From assembly GCA_902765975.1 (NCBI GenBank), contig CACXBO010000085.1, forward strand, positions 1-5,075: 5,075 nt of DNA. Direction: 5' to 3'. This document shows positions 1 to 5,075 of the stretch, one piece after another (within the stretch, counting starts at the first letter, position 1; the number at the start of each line of letters is the position of its first letter). The stretch comes from Oscillospiraceae bacterium (GTDB lineage Bacteria; Bacillota; Clostridia; Oscillospirales; Oscillospiraceae). The notes beneath the pieces are model-generated. The model was not told where the DNA came from. It made no database searches and worked only from the letters and a program-made list of their open reading frames with translations. A program made the translations under genes and the position numbers.

Positions 1-1009
1 TCGTCTTTATACCTATCATAAGTCCCATGCCGCTTACAGATTCGATACCCTCGGCGGATGACAGCGTTTTTACTATGTATTCGCCCTTTTCGCGTACCTG
101 AGCCAGGAATTCATCGTCGAGCCTCTGAATGATGCTGAAAGCGCCGGCGCATACGACAGGGTTTCCGCCGAAGGTTGAGCCGTTATCTCCAAAGCTGAAT
201 ACGTTCTGCACTTTTTCGCCAAGCAGTGTCGCTCCTATAGGCAGTCCGCCGCCGAGTCCCTTCGCTGTAGATACGATATCGGGCGAGATACCAAAATTCA
301 TATATGAGTAGAGCATTCCCGTTCTGCCGTTTCCGGTCTGAACCTCGTCGACTATCAGCAGGATATCGTGCTTTGCGCAGAAATCGGACACCTGCTTCAA
401 ATAACGCGCATCCTGAACTATAACTCCGCCTTCTCCCTGAATGCATTCAAGCATAACGGCGGCGACGTTAAACCGACTGACTGCGTTTTCAAAAGCCTCA
501 TAGTCTCCAGCGGGAACGTGGGCAAAGCCGGGAGTGAGCGGATTATAAAGCTCGTGGTAATGCTCCTGGCCTGTTGCGGCGAGGGTAGTCAGAGTGCGAC
601 CGTGGAAGCTGTTCTTCATTGTAAGTATTACATTGCAGTCCGCGCCTCTTTTCTCGGCTGCGTATTTTCTTGCTGCCTTGATCGCGCATTCATTTGCCTC
701 CGCGCCGGAATTACTGAAAAACACCTTTTTAAATCCGGTGCGCCTGCAGATAAGCTCAGCGAGATCGGTGCAGGGCTTCGTGTAGTAGAGATTTGAAGTG
801 TGCTGCAGCATCCCGAGCTGTGCGGTAACGGCCTCTCTCCAGACATCGTCGCCGATGCCGAAGCAGTTGACGCCGATGCCGCTGCCCATATCTATATACC
901 GCTTGCCGTTTACGTCACGCAGCAGGGAGCCGCTTCCGGAAACGAGCTCTACAGGAAAGCGCTTATACGTGCCTGCAATATAGGTTTTATCTTTTTCAAA
1001 GGTATTCAT
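1..1009 (-). CDS. argD: Acetylornithine aminotransferase, C-terminus cut by window edge
   Basis: PLP-dependent class III aminotransferase of the cytoplasm. It transfers an amino group from glutamate to N-acetylglutamate 5-semialdehyde, giving N2-acetylornithine. I translated 336 codons by hand from the ATG at 1009; the frame is open to base 1. Visible landmarks are the PLP phosphate-binding SGAEANECAIKAAR at residues 101-114, FHGRT at 135-139, the cofactor aspartate D221 in VDEVQTGNGRTG, the Schiff-base lysine K250 in STAKGLGGGLPIGA, and STFGGNP at 278-284. Family members are about 390-400 residues, so roughly 60 C-terminal residues lie outside the window. The start is supported by GGAGG at 1016-1020 with a 6-base spacer and by the ATGA overlap with the argB stop. 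It is the last visible gene of argCJBD. Related ornithine or succinylornithine aminotransferases share these motifs, but the operon context makes ArgD by far the best call. Confidence 0.96.
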   Translation of the reverse strand, partial: MNTFEKDKTYIAGTYKRFPVELVSGSGSLLRDVNGKRYIDMGSGIGVNCFGIGDDVWREAVTAQLGMLQHTSNLYYTKPCTDLAELICRRTGFKKVFFSNSGAEANECAIKAARKYAAEKRGADCNVILTMKNSFHGRTLTTLAATGQEHYHELYNPLTPGFAHVPAGDYEAFENAVSRFNVAAVMLECIQGEGGVIVQDARYLKQVSDFCAKHDILLIVDEVQTGNGRTGMLYSYMNFGISPDIVSTAKGLGGGLPIGATLLGEKVQNVFSFGDNGSTFGGNPVVCAGAFSIIQRLDDEFLAQVREKGEYIVKTLSSAEGIESVSGMGLMIGIKT

Positions 1010-1872
1010 GCGTTTCCTCCGGTTACCATAGTTCCGGCGCCCTCGTCGGTCAGAAGCTCCATCAAAATAGAGTGCGGCACGCGTCCGTCCATGATAACGA
1101 CGTTCTTAACGCCGCGCCTGATAGCTTCAACGCAGCAATCTATCTTGGGTATCATCCCGCCGGAAATGACGCCAGAGGACTTAAGCTCTTCTGCCTCATC
1201 TATCGAGACCTCCGGGATCAGTGAGTCGGGATCGTTCCGATCACGCAGGATACCTCCGATGTCGGTCATGAGAATAAGCCTCTCCGCGCCCAGAGCGCCT
1301 GCAATAAATGCGGCAGCCGTGTCGCCGTTAATGTTGTAAGCGTTTCCCATTCGGTCGCAGCCTATGGTGGAGATAACTGGAATATAATTCTTTTCCATAA
1401 GGTCTGTTACGGGAGAGGGGTTTATCTTTATGATCTCTCCTACGAAGCCAAGCTTCTCGTCTTTGACCCTTGCCTCGATAAGCCTTCCGTCCATGCCGGA
1501 AAGACCTATTGCTCTACCGCCTTTCATCTCGAGCAGGTTGACAAGAGTTTTGTTTATCTTTCCTGCAAGTACCATCTGCGCTATATCCATAGTTTCTTTG
1601 TCGGTCACGCGCAGACCGTCCACAAAAATCGGAGTTTTTCCGAGCTTCGCCATCATCTCGGAAACGTCCGGTCCGCCGCCGTGAATGAGGACAACCTCCA
1701 CGCCGATAAGCCACAACAGTGCGATGTCCTCCATGACCTGCTCGCGTATCTGCTCGCTGACCATGGCGTTCCCACCGTATTTAACTACGACCGTTTTTCC
1801 GTTATAGCGCTTGATAAAGGGGAGCGCCTGAGTCAGAGCCTCGGCGCGCTCCGCGTTCGATAACTGATCCAT
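1006..1872 (-). CDS. argB: Acetylglutamate kinase, arginine-sensitive type
   Basis: Amino acid kinase family enzyme that phosphorylates N-acetylglutamate with ATP, the committed step of the acetylated arginine route. Numbered from the upstream ATG at 1881 (291 residues), it shows KYGGNAM at 34-40 (phosphate-binding K34), HGGGP at 67-71, FVDGLRVTD at 86-94, NINGDTAA at 183-190 with catalytic D187, TDIGG at 206-210 and ISGGMIPKI at 239-247 with K246. The 30 or so residues before KYGG match the N-terminal helix found in arginine-inhibited hexameric kinases, and the C-terminal HSILMELLTDEGAGTM segment also fits that class. That fits with the neighbouring argJ, since acetyl recycling moves feedback control to this step. 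I chose the ATG at 1872 (288 residues) because AAAGGA at 1882-1887 is 9 bases upstream of it but directly abuts the ATG at 1881. The stop TGA overlaps the argD start. Confidence 0.96.
   Translation of the reverse strand: MDQLSNAERAEALTQALPFIKRYNGKTVVVKYGGNAMVSEQIREQVMEDIALLWLIGVEVVLIHGGGPDVSEMMAKLGKTPIFVDGLRVTDKETMDIAQMVLAGKINKTLVNLLEMKGGRAIGLSGMDGRLIEARVKDEKLGFVGEIIKINPSPVTDLMEKNYIPVISTIGCDRMGNAYNINGDTAAAFIAGALGAERLILMTDIGGILRDRNDPDSLIPEVSIDEAEELKSSGVISGGMIPKIDCCVEAIRRGVKNVVIMDGRVPHSILMELLTDEGAGTMVTGGNA
1016..1020 (-). promoter_or_regulatory. argD ribosome binding site inside argB
   Basis: GGAGG on the minus strand within the last codons of argB, 6 bases before the argD ATG at 1009. Together with the 4-base ATGA overlap of stop and start, this indicates coupled translation of argB and argD. 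Confidence 0.75.
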
Positions 1873-1881
1873 CGGTATCAT

Positions 1882-1887
1882 TCCTTT
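1882..1887 (-). promoter_or_regulatory. Ribosome binding site deciding the argB start
   Basis: AAAGGA on the minus strand, overlapping the argJ stop codon (TGA at 1887-1889). It touches the upstream ATG at 1881 with no spacer, which would not allow normal initiation, and lies 9 bases from the in-frame ATG at 1872. This favours the second ATG as the true start. The overlap with the argJ stop suggests translational coupling. Confidence 0.6.
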
Positions 1888-3104
1888 CAGGTGCGGTAAT
1901 CGCCGTTTATGCGGACGTAATCATAGGTCAGATCACAGCCCCAGGCGGTGGCGGAGGCTTCGCCCTCGCCGAGCGATACAAGAATATCTATTTCGCTTTC
2001 AGAGAGTATCTTTTTAGCGTACTCCTCGGAAAACTCAACTCCGCTGCCGTTTTCACACACAGTGATCTTTCCAGCCTTGCTCTCAAAGGCGACGCCGATT
2101 TTGCTCACGTCAACGTCCGCGCCGCTGTATCCGACAGCGCAAAGCACGCGGCCCCAGTTGGCGTCGGCGCCGAACATTGCGGCTTTGAGCAGGGAAGAGC
2201 AGATAACGCTCTTTGCTGCCGTCTTTGCCGTCATTTCGTCCTTAGCTCCGGACACCCTGCATTCAAGCAGCTTCGTCGCTCCCTCGCCGTCGCCGGCGAT
2301 CATGCGGCAGAGACAGACCGTTACGGAATTGAGCGCAGAGCAAAAGGCTGAAAAATCCTCGCCCTCTGTCTCTATCCTGGGATTTCCTGCAAGGCCGTTT
2401 GCGAGAACGGCGACCATATCGTTCGTTGAGGTGTCGCCGTCGATGCTGATCATATTGAAGGTAGAGGCAACGTCGGTCGAGAGAGCTTTCTTCAGCATTT
2501 CCGGGCTTATCGCCGCATCGGTAGTAAGAAAAACGAGCATCGTCGCCATATTCGGGTGTATCATACCGCTGCCCTTTGCGATTCCGCCCAAACGGCACGT
2601 TTTGCCGCCGAGCTGAAACGATACGGCAATTTCTTTTTTAACAGTGTCCGTCGTCATTATGCCCTCCGCGGCGTCTGCGCTGCCACAAGAGCTGCAGGAA
2701 GCGGCAAGCGGCGCCATTCCCTCCGCAATGGGAGCTATATCAAGCGGCTGACCTATAACGCCGGTCGAAGCGACGATTACGTCGTCCTCCGAAATGTTAA
2801 GCTTGTCCGCTGCAAGAGCGCACATTTTTTCCGCGATCTCAATTCCGTCGGCATTGCAGGTGTTGGCGTTGCCGCTGTTGCAGATTATCGCCTGAGCGAG
2901 GCCGTTTTCAAGGTGCTGCTTTGTAACGAGCAGAGGCGCGCCCTTTACCAAATTCGTCGTATAAACTGCGGCGGCAGAGGCGGGAACCTCGCTGACGATC
3001 ATAGATAGGTCTTTTTTAATGCGGTTTTTACGTATGCCGCAGTGAACTCCGCCGGCGGTAAAGCCTTTTGCTGCGCACACGCCGCCTTCGATTTTCGTTA
3101 TCAT
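1887..3104 (-). CDS. argJ: Glutamate N-acetyltransferase (ornithine acetyltransferase), self-cleaving
   Basis: ArgJ moves the acetyl group from N-acetylornithine to glutamate, releasing ornithine and regenerating N-acetylglutamate. Some members also use acetyl-CoA; the sequence cannot tell which type this is. The 405-residue length is typical. The precursor is expected to cleave itself between A187 and T188 in HPNMATML (183-190), giving alpha and beta chains with T188 as nucleophile. The oxyanion-hole pair is T114-G115 in ASTGVIGQPL. Other family blocks are ICNSGNANTCNADG at 74-87, TTDT at 151-154, GDGEGATKLL at 271-280, FGADANWGR at 311-319 and the C-terminal INGDYRT. The start follows AGGAG at 3113-3117 by 8 bases and lies 13 bases after the argC stop. 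The protein has 16 cysteines (about 4 percent), unusually many for a cytoplasmic enzyme, consistent with an anaerobe. Confidence 0.97.
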   Translation of the reverse strand: MITKIEGGVCAAKGFTAGGVHCGIRKNRIKKDLSMIVSEVPASAAAVYTTNLVKGAPLLVTKQHLENGLAQAIICNSGNANTCNADGIEIAEKMCALAADKLNISEDDVIVASTGVIGQPLDIAPIAEGMAPLAASCSSCGSADAAEGIMTTDTVKKEIAVSFQLGGKTCRLGGIAKGSGMIHPNMATMLVFLTTDAAISPEMLKKALSTDVASTFNMISIDGDTSTNDMVAVLANGLAGNPRIETEGEDFSAFCSALNSVTVCLCRMIAGDGEGATKLLECRVSGAKDEMTAKTAAKSVICSSLLKAAMFGADANWGRVLCAVGYSGADVDVSKIGVAFESKAGKITVCENGSGVEFSEEYAKKILSESEIDILVSLGEGEASATAWGCDLTYDYVRINGDYRT

Positions 3105-3112
3105 TTTCCTCT

Positions 3113-3117
3113 CTCCT
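3113..3117 (-). promoter_or_regulatory. argJ ribosome binding site
   Basis: AGGAG on the minus strand, filling the 13-base gap between the argC stop (TAA, 3118-3120) and the argJ ATG at 3104, with an 8-base spacer. There is no room for a separate promoter or terminator here, so the genes share one transcript. Confidence 0.75.
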
Positions 3118-4026
3118 TTATCCGATCAAGCCGGTATTATCCGGAAGTCCTAGCAGCAGATTCATATTTTGTATCGCCGCGCCCGAAGCGCCCTTTCCGA
3201 GATTGTCAAATCTCGCAACGAGGATTGCTCGGCTTTCGTTTCCAAATACGGCGATCTGCATATCGTCTCTGCCGGAGAAAACGCCGGCAGACATAAATCC
3301 GTTTTCATTGGATTCGGAATAGCGCACCATACCGCTTCGGTAGTAATCCTGATAGACCTTTGCCAGATCTTCCGGCTTCAATCCGAAAACCGGAACAGTC
3401 ACTTCCATGCCGGAATAATATGGCGCAACTATTGGGCAGAAAGCGGGGGCCTCGATAAGTCCGCAGACCTTCTGCATTTCAGGCAGATGCTTGTGCGTCT
3501 GCCCGAGAGCGTAGATACGAGGCGCGCTAAGCAGCTCGCCGGAGTCTGCGCTTTCATATTCTGCGATCATCTTCTTGCCGCCTCCGGAGTAACCGGTCAG
3601 CGAAAAGCAGGAAAGCCGCGCGGAGCGGGACAGGATCCCTGCCTCGGTAAGCGGCGCAACGAGCGAAATAAAGCCGCTTGCGTGGCATCCGGGATTCGCT
3701 ATACGTTTTGATTTTTCTATCTTTTGCCTCTGACCCGTCAGCTCCGGGAAGCCGTAGGTCCAGGCGGGATCCGTGCGATGTGCCGTTGAAGTGTCGATTA
3801 CAGCGGTTTTTGGATTCACGATAAGCGAAACAGCCTCGCGAGCCGCATCGTCAGGCAGGCAGAGAAAAACGACGTCTGCTTCGTTCATCGCTTCTTTTCT
3901 CATTGCGACGTCCTTTCGCTTTTCCTCCGGCAGCCGCAACAGCGTTACGTCTTTCCTCGCTTCAAGCCGATCGATAATTCGCAGTCCGGTTGTTCCGGCG
4001 CTGCCGTCTACAAATACTTTTGTCAC
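3118..4026 (-). CDS. argC: N-acetyl-gamma-glutamyl-phosphate reductase, short type 2 form
   Basis: NADPH-dependent reductase that converts N-acetylglutamyl 5-phosphate, the product of ArgB, to N-acetylglutamate 5-semialdehyde, the substrate of ArgD. The 302-residue protein begins with a Rossmann motif GSAGTTG at 8-14, has the catalytic cysteine C114 in ANPGCHASGF, a LTGYSGGGKK segment at 143-152, LGQTHKHLPEM with H178 and H180, and KGASGAAIQNMNLLLG at 278-293. The GTTG nucleotide motif, NPGCHASG active site and length near 300 identify the 'uncommon' type 2 branch, not the more common form of about 345 residues with GASGYTG. The start codon is GTG at 4026, supported by GGAGG at 4035-4039 with an 8-base spacer; no in-frame ATG lies nearby. 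It is the first gene of the operon, about 27 bases from the predicted transcription start. Confidence 0.95.
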   Translation of the reverse strand: MTKVFVDGSAGTTGLRIIDRLEARKDVTLLRLPEEKRKDVAMRKEAMNEADVVFLCLPDDAAREAVSLIVNPKTAVIDTSTAHRTDPAWTYGFPELTGQRQKIEKSKRIANPGCHASGFISLVAPLTEAGILSRSARLSCFSLTGYSGGGKKMIAEYESADSGELLSAPRIYALGQTHKHLPEMQKVCGLIEAPAFCPIVAPYYSGMEVTVPVFGLKPEDLAKVYQDYYRSGMVRYSESNENGFMSAGVFSGRDDMQIAVFGNESRAILVARFDNLGKGASGAAIQNMNLLLGLPDNTGLIG

Positions 4027-4034
4027 GTCCTATG

Positions 4035-4039
4035 CCTCC
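4035..4039 (-). promoter_or_regulatory. argC ribosome binding site supporting a GTG start
   Basis: GGAGG on the minus strand, 8 bases before the GTG at 4026. The strong match and good spacing make the non-ATG start credible. Confidence 0.75.
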
Positions 4040-4054
4040 GCTTAGGGTTGTTTC

Positions 4055-4088
4055 ATTATATTATACGGATATATATGCATTCAGTCAA
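4055..4088 (-). promoter_or_regulatory. Sigma-A promoter of the argCJBD operon
   Basis: On the minus strand TTGACT (4083-4088) is followed after exactly 17 bases by TATAAT (4060-4065), a near-consensus housekeeping promoter. A second overlapping TATAAT lies at 4055-4060, but its 22-base spacing is poor. Transcription should start near 4052-4053, giving a leader of about 27 bases before the argC GTG. That is too short for an attenuator or riboswitch, so control is expected at initiation, probably by an arginine repressor. Confidence 0.8.
4068..4085 (-). promoter_or_regulatory. Possible ARG box overlapping the arg promoter spacer
   Basis: On the minus strand ACTGAAT (4079-4085), four bases and ATAT (4071-4074) give an intact left ARG half and a two-mismatch right half. 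The site lies across the end of the -35 element and the spacer, so a bound repressor would directly block RNA polymerase. It is a plausible operator but could be only AT-rich promoter sequence. Confidence 0.3.
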
Positions 4089-4094
4089 TGGGAA

Positions 4095-4112
4095 TATTCA
4101 CAATAATTCGGA
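4095..4112 (-). promoter_or_regulatory. Possible second, degenerate ARG box
   Basis: On the minus strand GAAT (4106-4109) followed by TATT sits 22 bases centre to centre from the palindrome at 4120-4131, close to the two-turn spacing of paired ARG boxes. Its right half is poor (GTGA in place of ATTC). The adjacent perfect 8-base palindrome GAATATTC at 4092-4099 lies just upstream of the arg -35 element. These are weak individually and are listed for their clustering. Confidence 0.3.
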
Positions 4113-4116
4113 TTGT

Positions 4117-4134
4117 TTTGAATACTTATTCGCG
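4117..4134 (-). promoter_or_regulatory. Candidate ArgR/AhrC operator (ARG box)
   Basis: A perfect inverted repeat GAAT-N4-ATTC occupies 4120-4131, centred at 4125.5, in AT-rich flanks. It fits the core of the known ARG box (TGAAT, four bases, ATTCA); on the minus strand the half ATTCAAA matches well, while the CGC before GAAT does not. It lies about 73 bases upstream of the predicted arg transcription start, so full repression would need further sites nearer the promoter. No repressor gene is in the window. The assignment rests on the motif and on what it faces. Confidence 0.55.
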
Positions 4135-4157
4135 ATTATGATAAAAAGCACGAAACA

Positions 4158-4253
4158 ATGGCTAAAGGTGCTGTTCTCGAAACTCGTTTAGCGTACACAA
4201 AAGTAAGCATTGACGAAATATTCTGCGAGAGTTATGATTTCTTAAAGGTCTAA
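4158..4253 (+). other. 31-codon open frame in the divergent intergenic region, status unclear
   Basis: ATG at 4158, TAA at 4251-4253, encoding MAKGAVLETR onward and ending in CESYDFLKV. The frame is open upstream to about 4122 and is the same frame as rhaD: after the single TAA it continues open for 11 codons (PYLKEVLEAKS) into the rhaD ATG. I do not recognise the peptide. No good ribosome binding site precedes the ATG. The rhaD promoter elements lie inside the frame, so a transcript from that promoter would not contain its start. It could be a decayed gene remnant, a leader peptide from an upstream promoter, or chance. I favour chance or remnant. Confidence 0.2.
4210..4238 (+). promoter_or_regulatory. 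Sigma-A promoter of rhaD
   Basis: On the plus strand TTGACG (4210-4215) and TATGAT (4233-4238) are separated by exactly 17 bases, each one base off consensus. Transcription should begin near 4245, giving a leader of about 42 bases. The start-to-start arrangement with the arg promoter leaves about 120 bases between the two -35 elements. I see no clear CcpA cre site or regulator operator next to it, so rhamnose or catabolite control cannot be read from the sequence. Confidence 0.6.
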
Positions 4254-4273
4254 CCCTACCTGAAAGAAGTACT

Positions 4274-4278
4274 GGAGG
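4274..4278 (+). promoter_or_regulatory. rhaD ribosome binding site
   Basis: GGAGG with an 8-base spacer before the ATG at 4287. It confirms the start, which also matches the N-terminus of E. coli RhaD residue for residue in position. Confidence 0.75.
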
Positions 4279-4286
4279 CAAAGAGC

Positions 4287-5075
4287 ATGAAGAACATTTT
4301 GACGGCTAACTTTATGGTAGAATTCATCCGTACCGTCACAAATATGTATGCTCACGGATGGGACGAGCGCAACGGCGGAAATATCAGCCTTATGCTCGAT
4401 GCAAACGAGGTCAGGGAATACCTCGACTTAACAAACGTATTTCGCACCATTCCTACCGGCTTTTCCGCACCGGAGCTTGACGGCAGAATCTTCCTTGTGA
4501 CCGGAACGGGCAAGTACTTCAAGAACGTGCAATATGCGCCGGATATAAACCTCGGAGTGATACGTATTGCAAACGGGGGGACTGAGGCGGAGCTTCTCTG
4601 GGGCTTTTCCGACGGAGGTAAGTTTACAAGCGAGCTTCCGGCTCATATGATGAGCCACATTGCGCGGCTCAAGGTCGATCCCGCTAACCGCGTCGTTATG
4701 CACTGCCATCCCGCCAACCTGCTTGCAATGACCTACGTTCACGATTTGGACGAGGTCAAGTTCACACGCACCCTCTGGCAGATGTGCACAGAGTGCATCT
4801 TAGTATTCCCCGACGGAGTGAACGTGCTGCCGTGGATGCTCTGCGGCACGAATGTGATAGGGAATGCGACTGCTGAAAAGATGAAGACCGCCCGACTCGT
4901 CGTCTGGGCTCAGCACGGAATTTACGGCGCGGGGCGCGATATGGACGGGACATACGGGCTGATCGAGACCGCCGAGAAGGCAGCGGAGATCTATTTGAAG
5001 ATCGCCCACCTGCCCTTGGTGAACACAATCACAGACGAGCAGCTGCACCTGCTCGAGGCCCGCTTCGGCGTTAAA
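4287..5075 (+). CDS. rhaD: Rhamnulose-1-phosphate aldolase, last few residues cut by window edge
   Basis: Class II, zinc-dependent aldolase of L-rhamnose catabolism. It splits L-rhamnulose 1-phosphate into dihydroxyacetone phosphate and L-lactaldehyde in the cytoplasm. The 263 visible codons align with E. coli RhaD (274 residues) as I recall it: GWDERNGGN at 24-32 (phosphate-binding region), VTGTGKYFKNVQ at 71-82, TSELPAH at 114-120 with catalytic E116, the zinc ligands H139 and H141 in MHCHPANL, E169 in CTEC, FPDGVNVLPWM at 174-184 and the third zinc ligand H210 in AQHGIYGAG. The match with RhaD-specific GWDERNGGN, VFPDGV and LPWM separates it from fuculose-phosphate aldolase (about 215 residues) and ribulose-phosphate epimerase (AraD). 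The frame is still open at base 5075, after ARFGVK, which corresponds to residues shortly before the E. coli C-terminus. Other rha genes may follow outside the window. Confidence 0.96.
   Translation, partial: MKNILTANFMVEFIRTVTNMYAHGWDERNGGNISLMLDANEVREYLDLTNVFRTIPTGFSAPELDGRIFLVTGTGKYFKNVQYAPDINLGVIRIANGGTEAELLWGFSDGGKFTSELPAHMMSHIARLKVDPANRVVMHCHPANLLAMTYVHDLDEVKFTRTLWQMCTECILVFPDGVNVLPWMLCGTNVIGNATAEKMKTARLVVWAQHGIYGAGRDMDGTYGLIETAEKAAEIYLKIAHLPLVNTITDEQLHLLEARFGVK

Noticed and set aside
368..796. 142-residue plus-strand open frame opposite argD
   Set aside because: It lies wholly antisense to a well-supported argD, has no recognisable domain, and mirrors the codon structure of the real gene.
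800..1339. 179-residue plus-strand open frame across argD and argB
   Set aside because: Antisense to two confirmed genes and spanning their junction; serine/proline-rich low-complexity translation typical of a shadow frame.
1948..2616. 222-residue plus-strand open frame opposite argJ
   Set aside because: Fully antisense to ArgJ, whose family motifs run through the whole stretch; the composition is shadow-like (rich in serine, proline and alanine).
3169..3711. 180-residue plus-strand open frame opposite argC
   Set aside because: Antisense to confirmed argC, including its active-site region; no motif.
4113..4142. Possible extra plus-strand promoter, TTGTTT, 18 bases, TATGAT, with the GAAT-N4-ATTC palindrome in its spacer
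   Set aside because: The -35 matches consensus at only 3 of 6 positions. It is an attractive way to transcribe the short open frame, but the better-matched promoter at 4210-4238 explains rhaD without it.
4170..4190. Repeated CTCG around AAA (ctcgaaactcg) as a regulator operator
   Set aside because: It is a short direct repeat of four bases with no second copy and no dyad symmetry; easily chance.
4027..4286. Riboswitch, T-box or attenuator ahead of either operon
   Set aside because: Predicted leaders are only about 27 and 42 bases, too short for such structures, and no terminator-like hairpin followed by a T-run is visible.
4428..5048. Minus-strand open frames opposite rhaD (three of 82-104 residues)
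   Set aside because: All are antisense to rhaD, which has its full set of catalytic and zinc-binding residues; arginine/serine-rich translations look like shadows.

Overview
The window reads as ordinary chromosomal metabolism from a Gram-positive anaerobe, most likely a gut-type clostridium (Oscillospiraceae/Lachnospiraceae-like). This rests on the argCJBD gene order, strong GGAGG-type ribosome binding sites before nearly every gene, near-consensus sigma-A promoters, roughly balanced GC content, cysteine-rich proteins and a rhamnose catabolism gene next door. The taxonomic call is inference; no marker gene is present.

Positions 1-4026 (minus strand) hold a tightly packed arginine biosynthesis operon in transcription order argC, argJ, argB, argD. 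The argC-argJ gap is 13 bases. The argJ-argB gap is 14 bases, or 5 if the upstream ATG of argB is used. argB and argD overlap by 4 bases (ATGA). ArgB phosphorylates N-acetylglutamate, ArgC reduces the product to the semialdehyde, ArgD transaminates it to N-acetylornithine, and ArgJ moves the acetyl group back onto glutamate while releasing ornithine. Together they form the acetyl-recycling route. argD runs off the left edge, missing about 60 C-terminal residues. ArgC is the short 'uncommon form' (type 2) reductase. ArgB carries the N-terminal extension associated with arginine feedback inhibition.

Positions 4027-4286 are a divergent intergenic region. On the minus strand it holds a near-perfect promoter for the arg operon (TTGACT, 17 bases, TATAAT), and upstream of that GAAT/ATTC palindromes that resemble ArgR/AhrC operators. 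On the plus strand it holds a good promoter (TTGACG, 17 bases, TATGAT) for the next gene. A 31-codon open frame of unclear status lies across the plus-strand promoter.

Positions 4287-5075 (plus strand) encode nearly all of rhaD, rhamnulose-1-phosphate aldolase, cut by the right edge near its C-terminus. It belongs to a separate sugar catabolism unit and is not linked in function to the arginine genes.

No mobile element, CRISPR array, RNA gene, riboswitch or undescribed system was found. The points worth a second look are the operator layout, the short intergenic frame and the type 2 ArgC inside a Bacillus-order operon.
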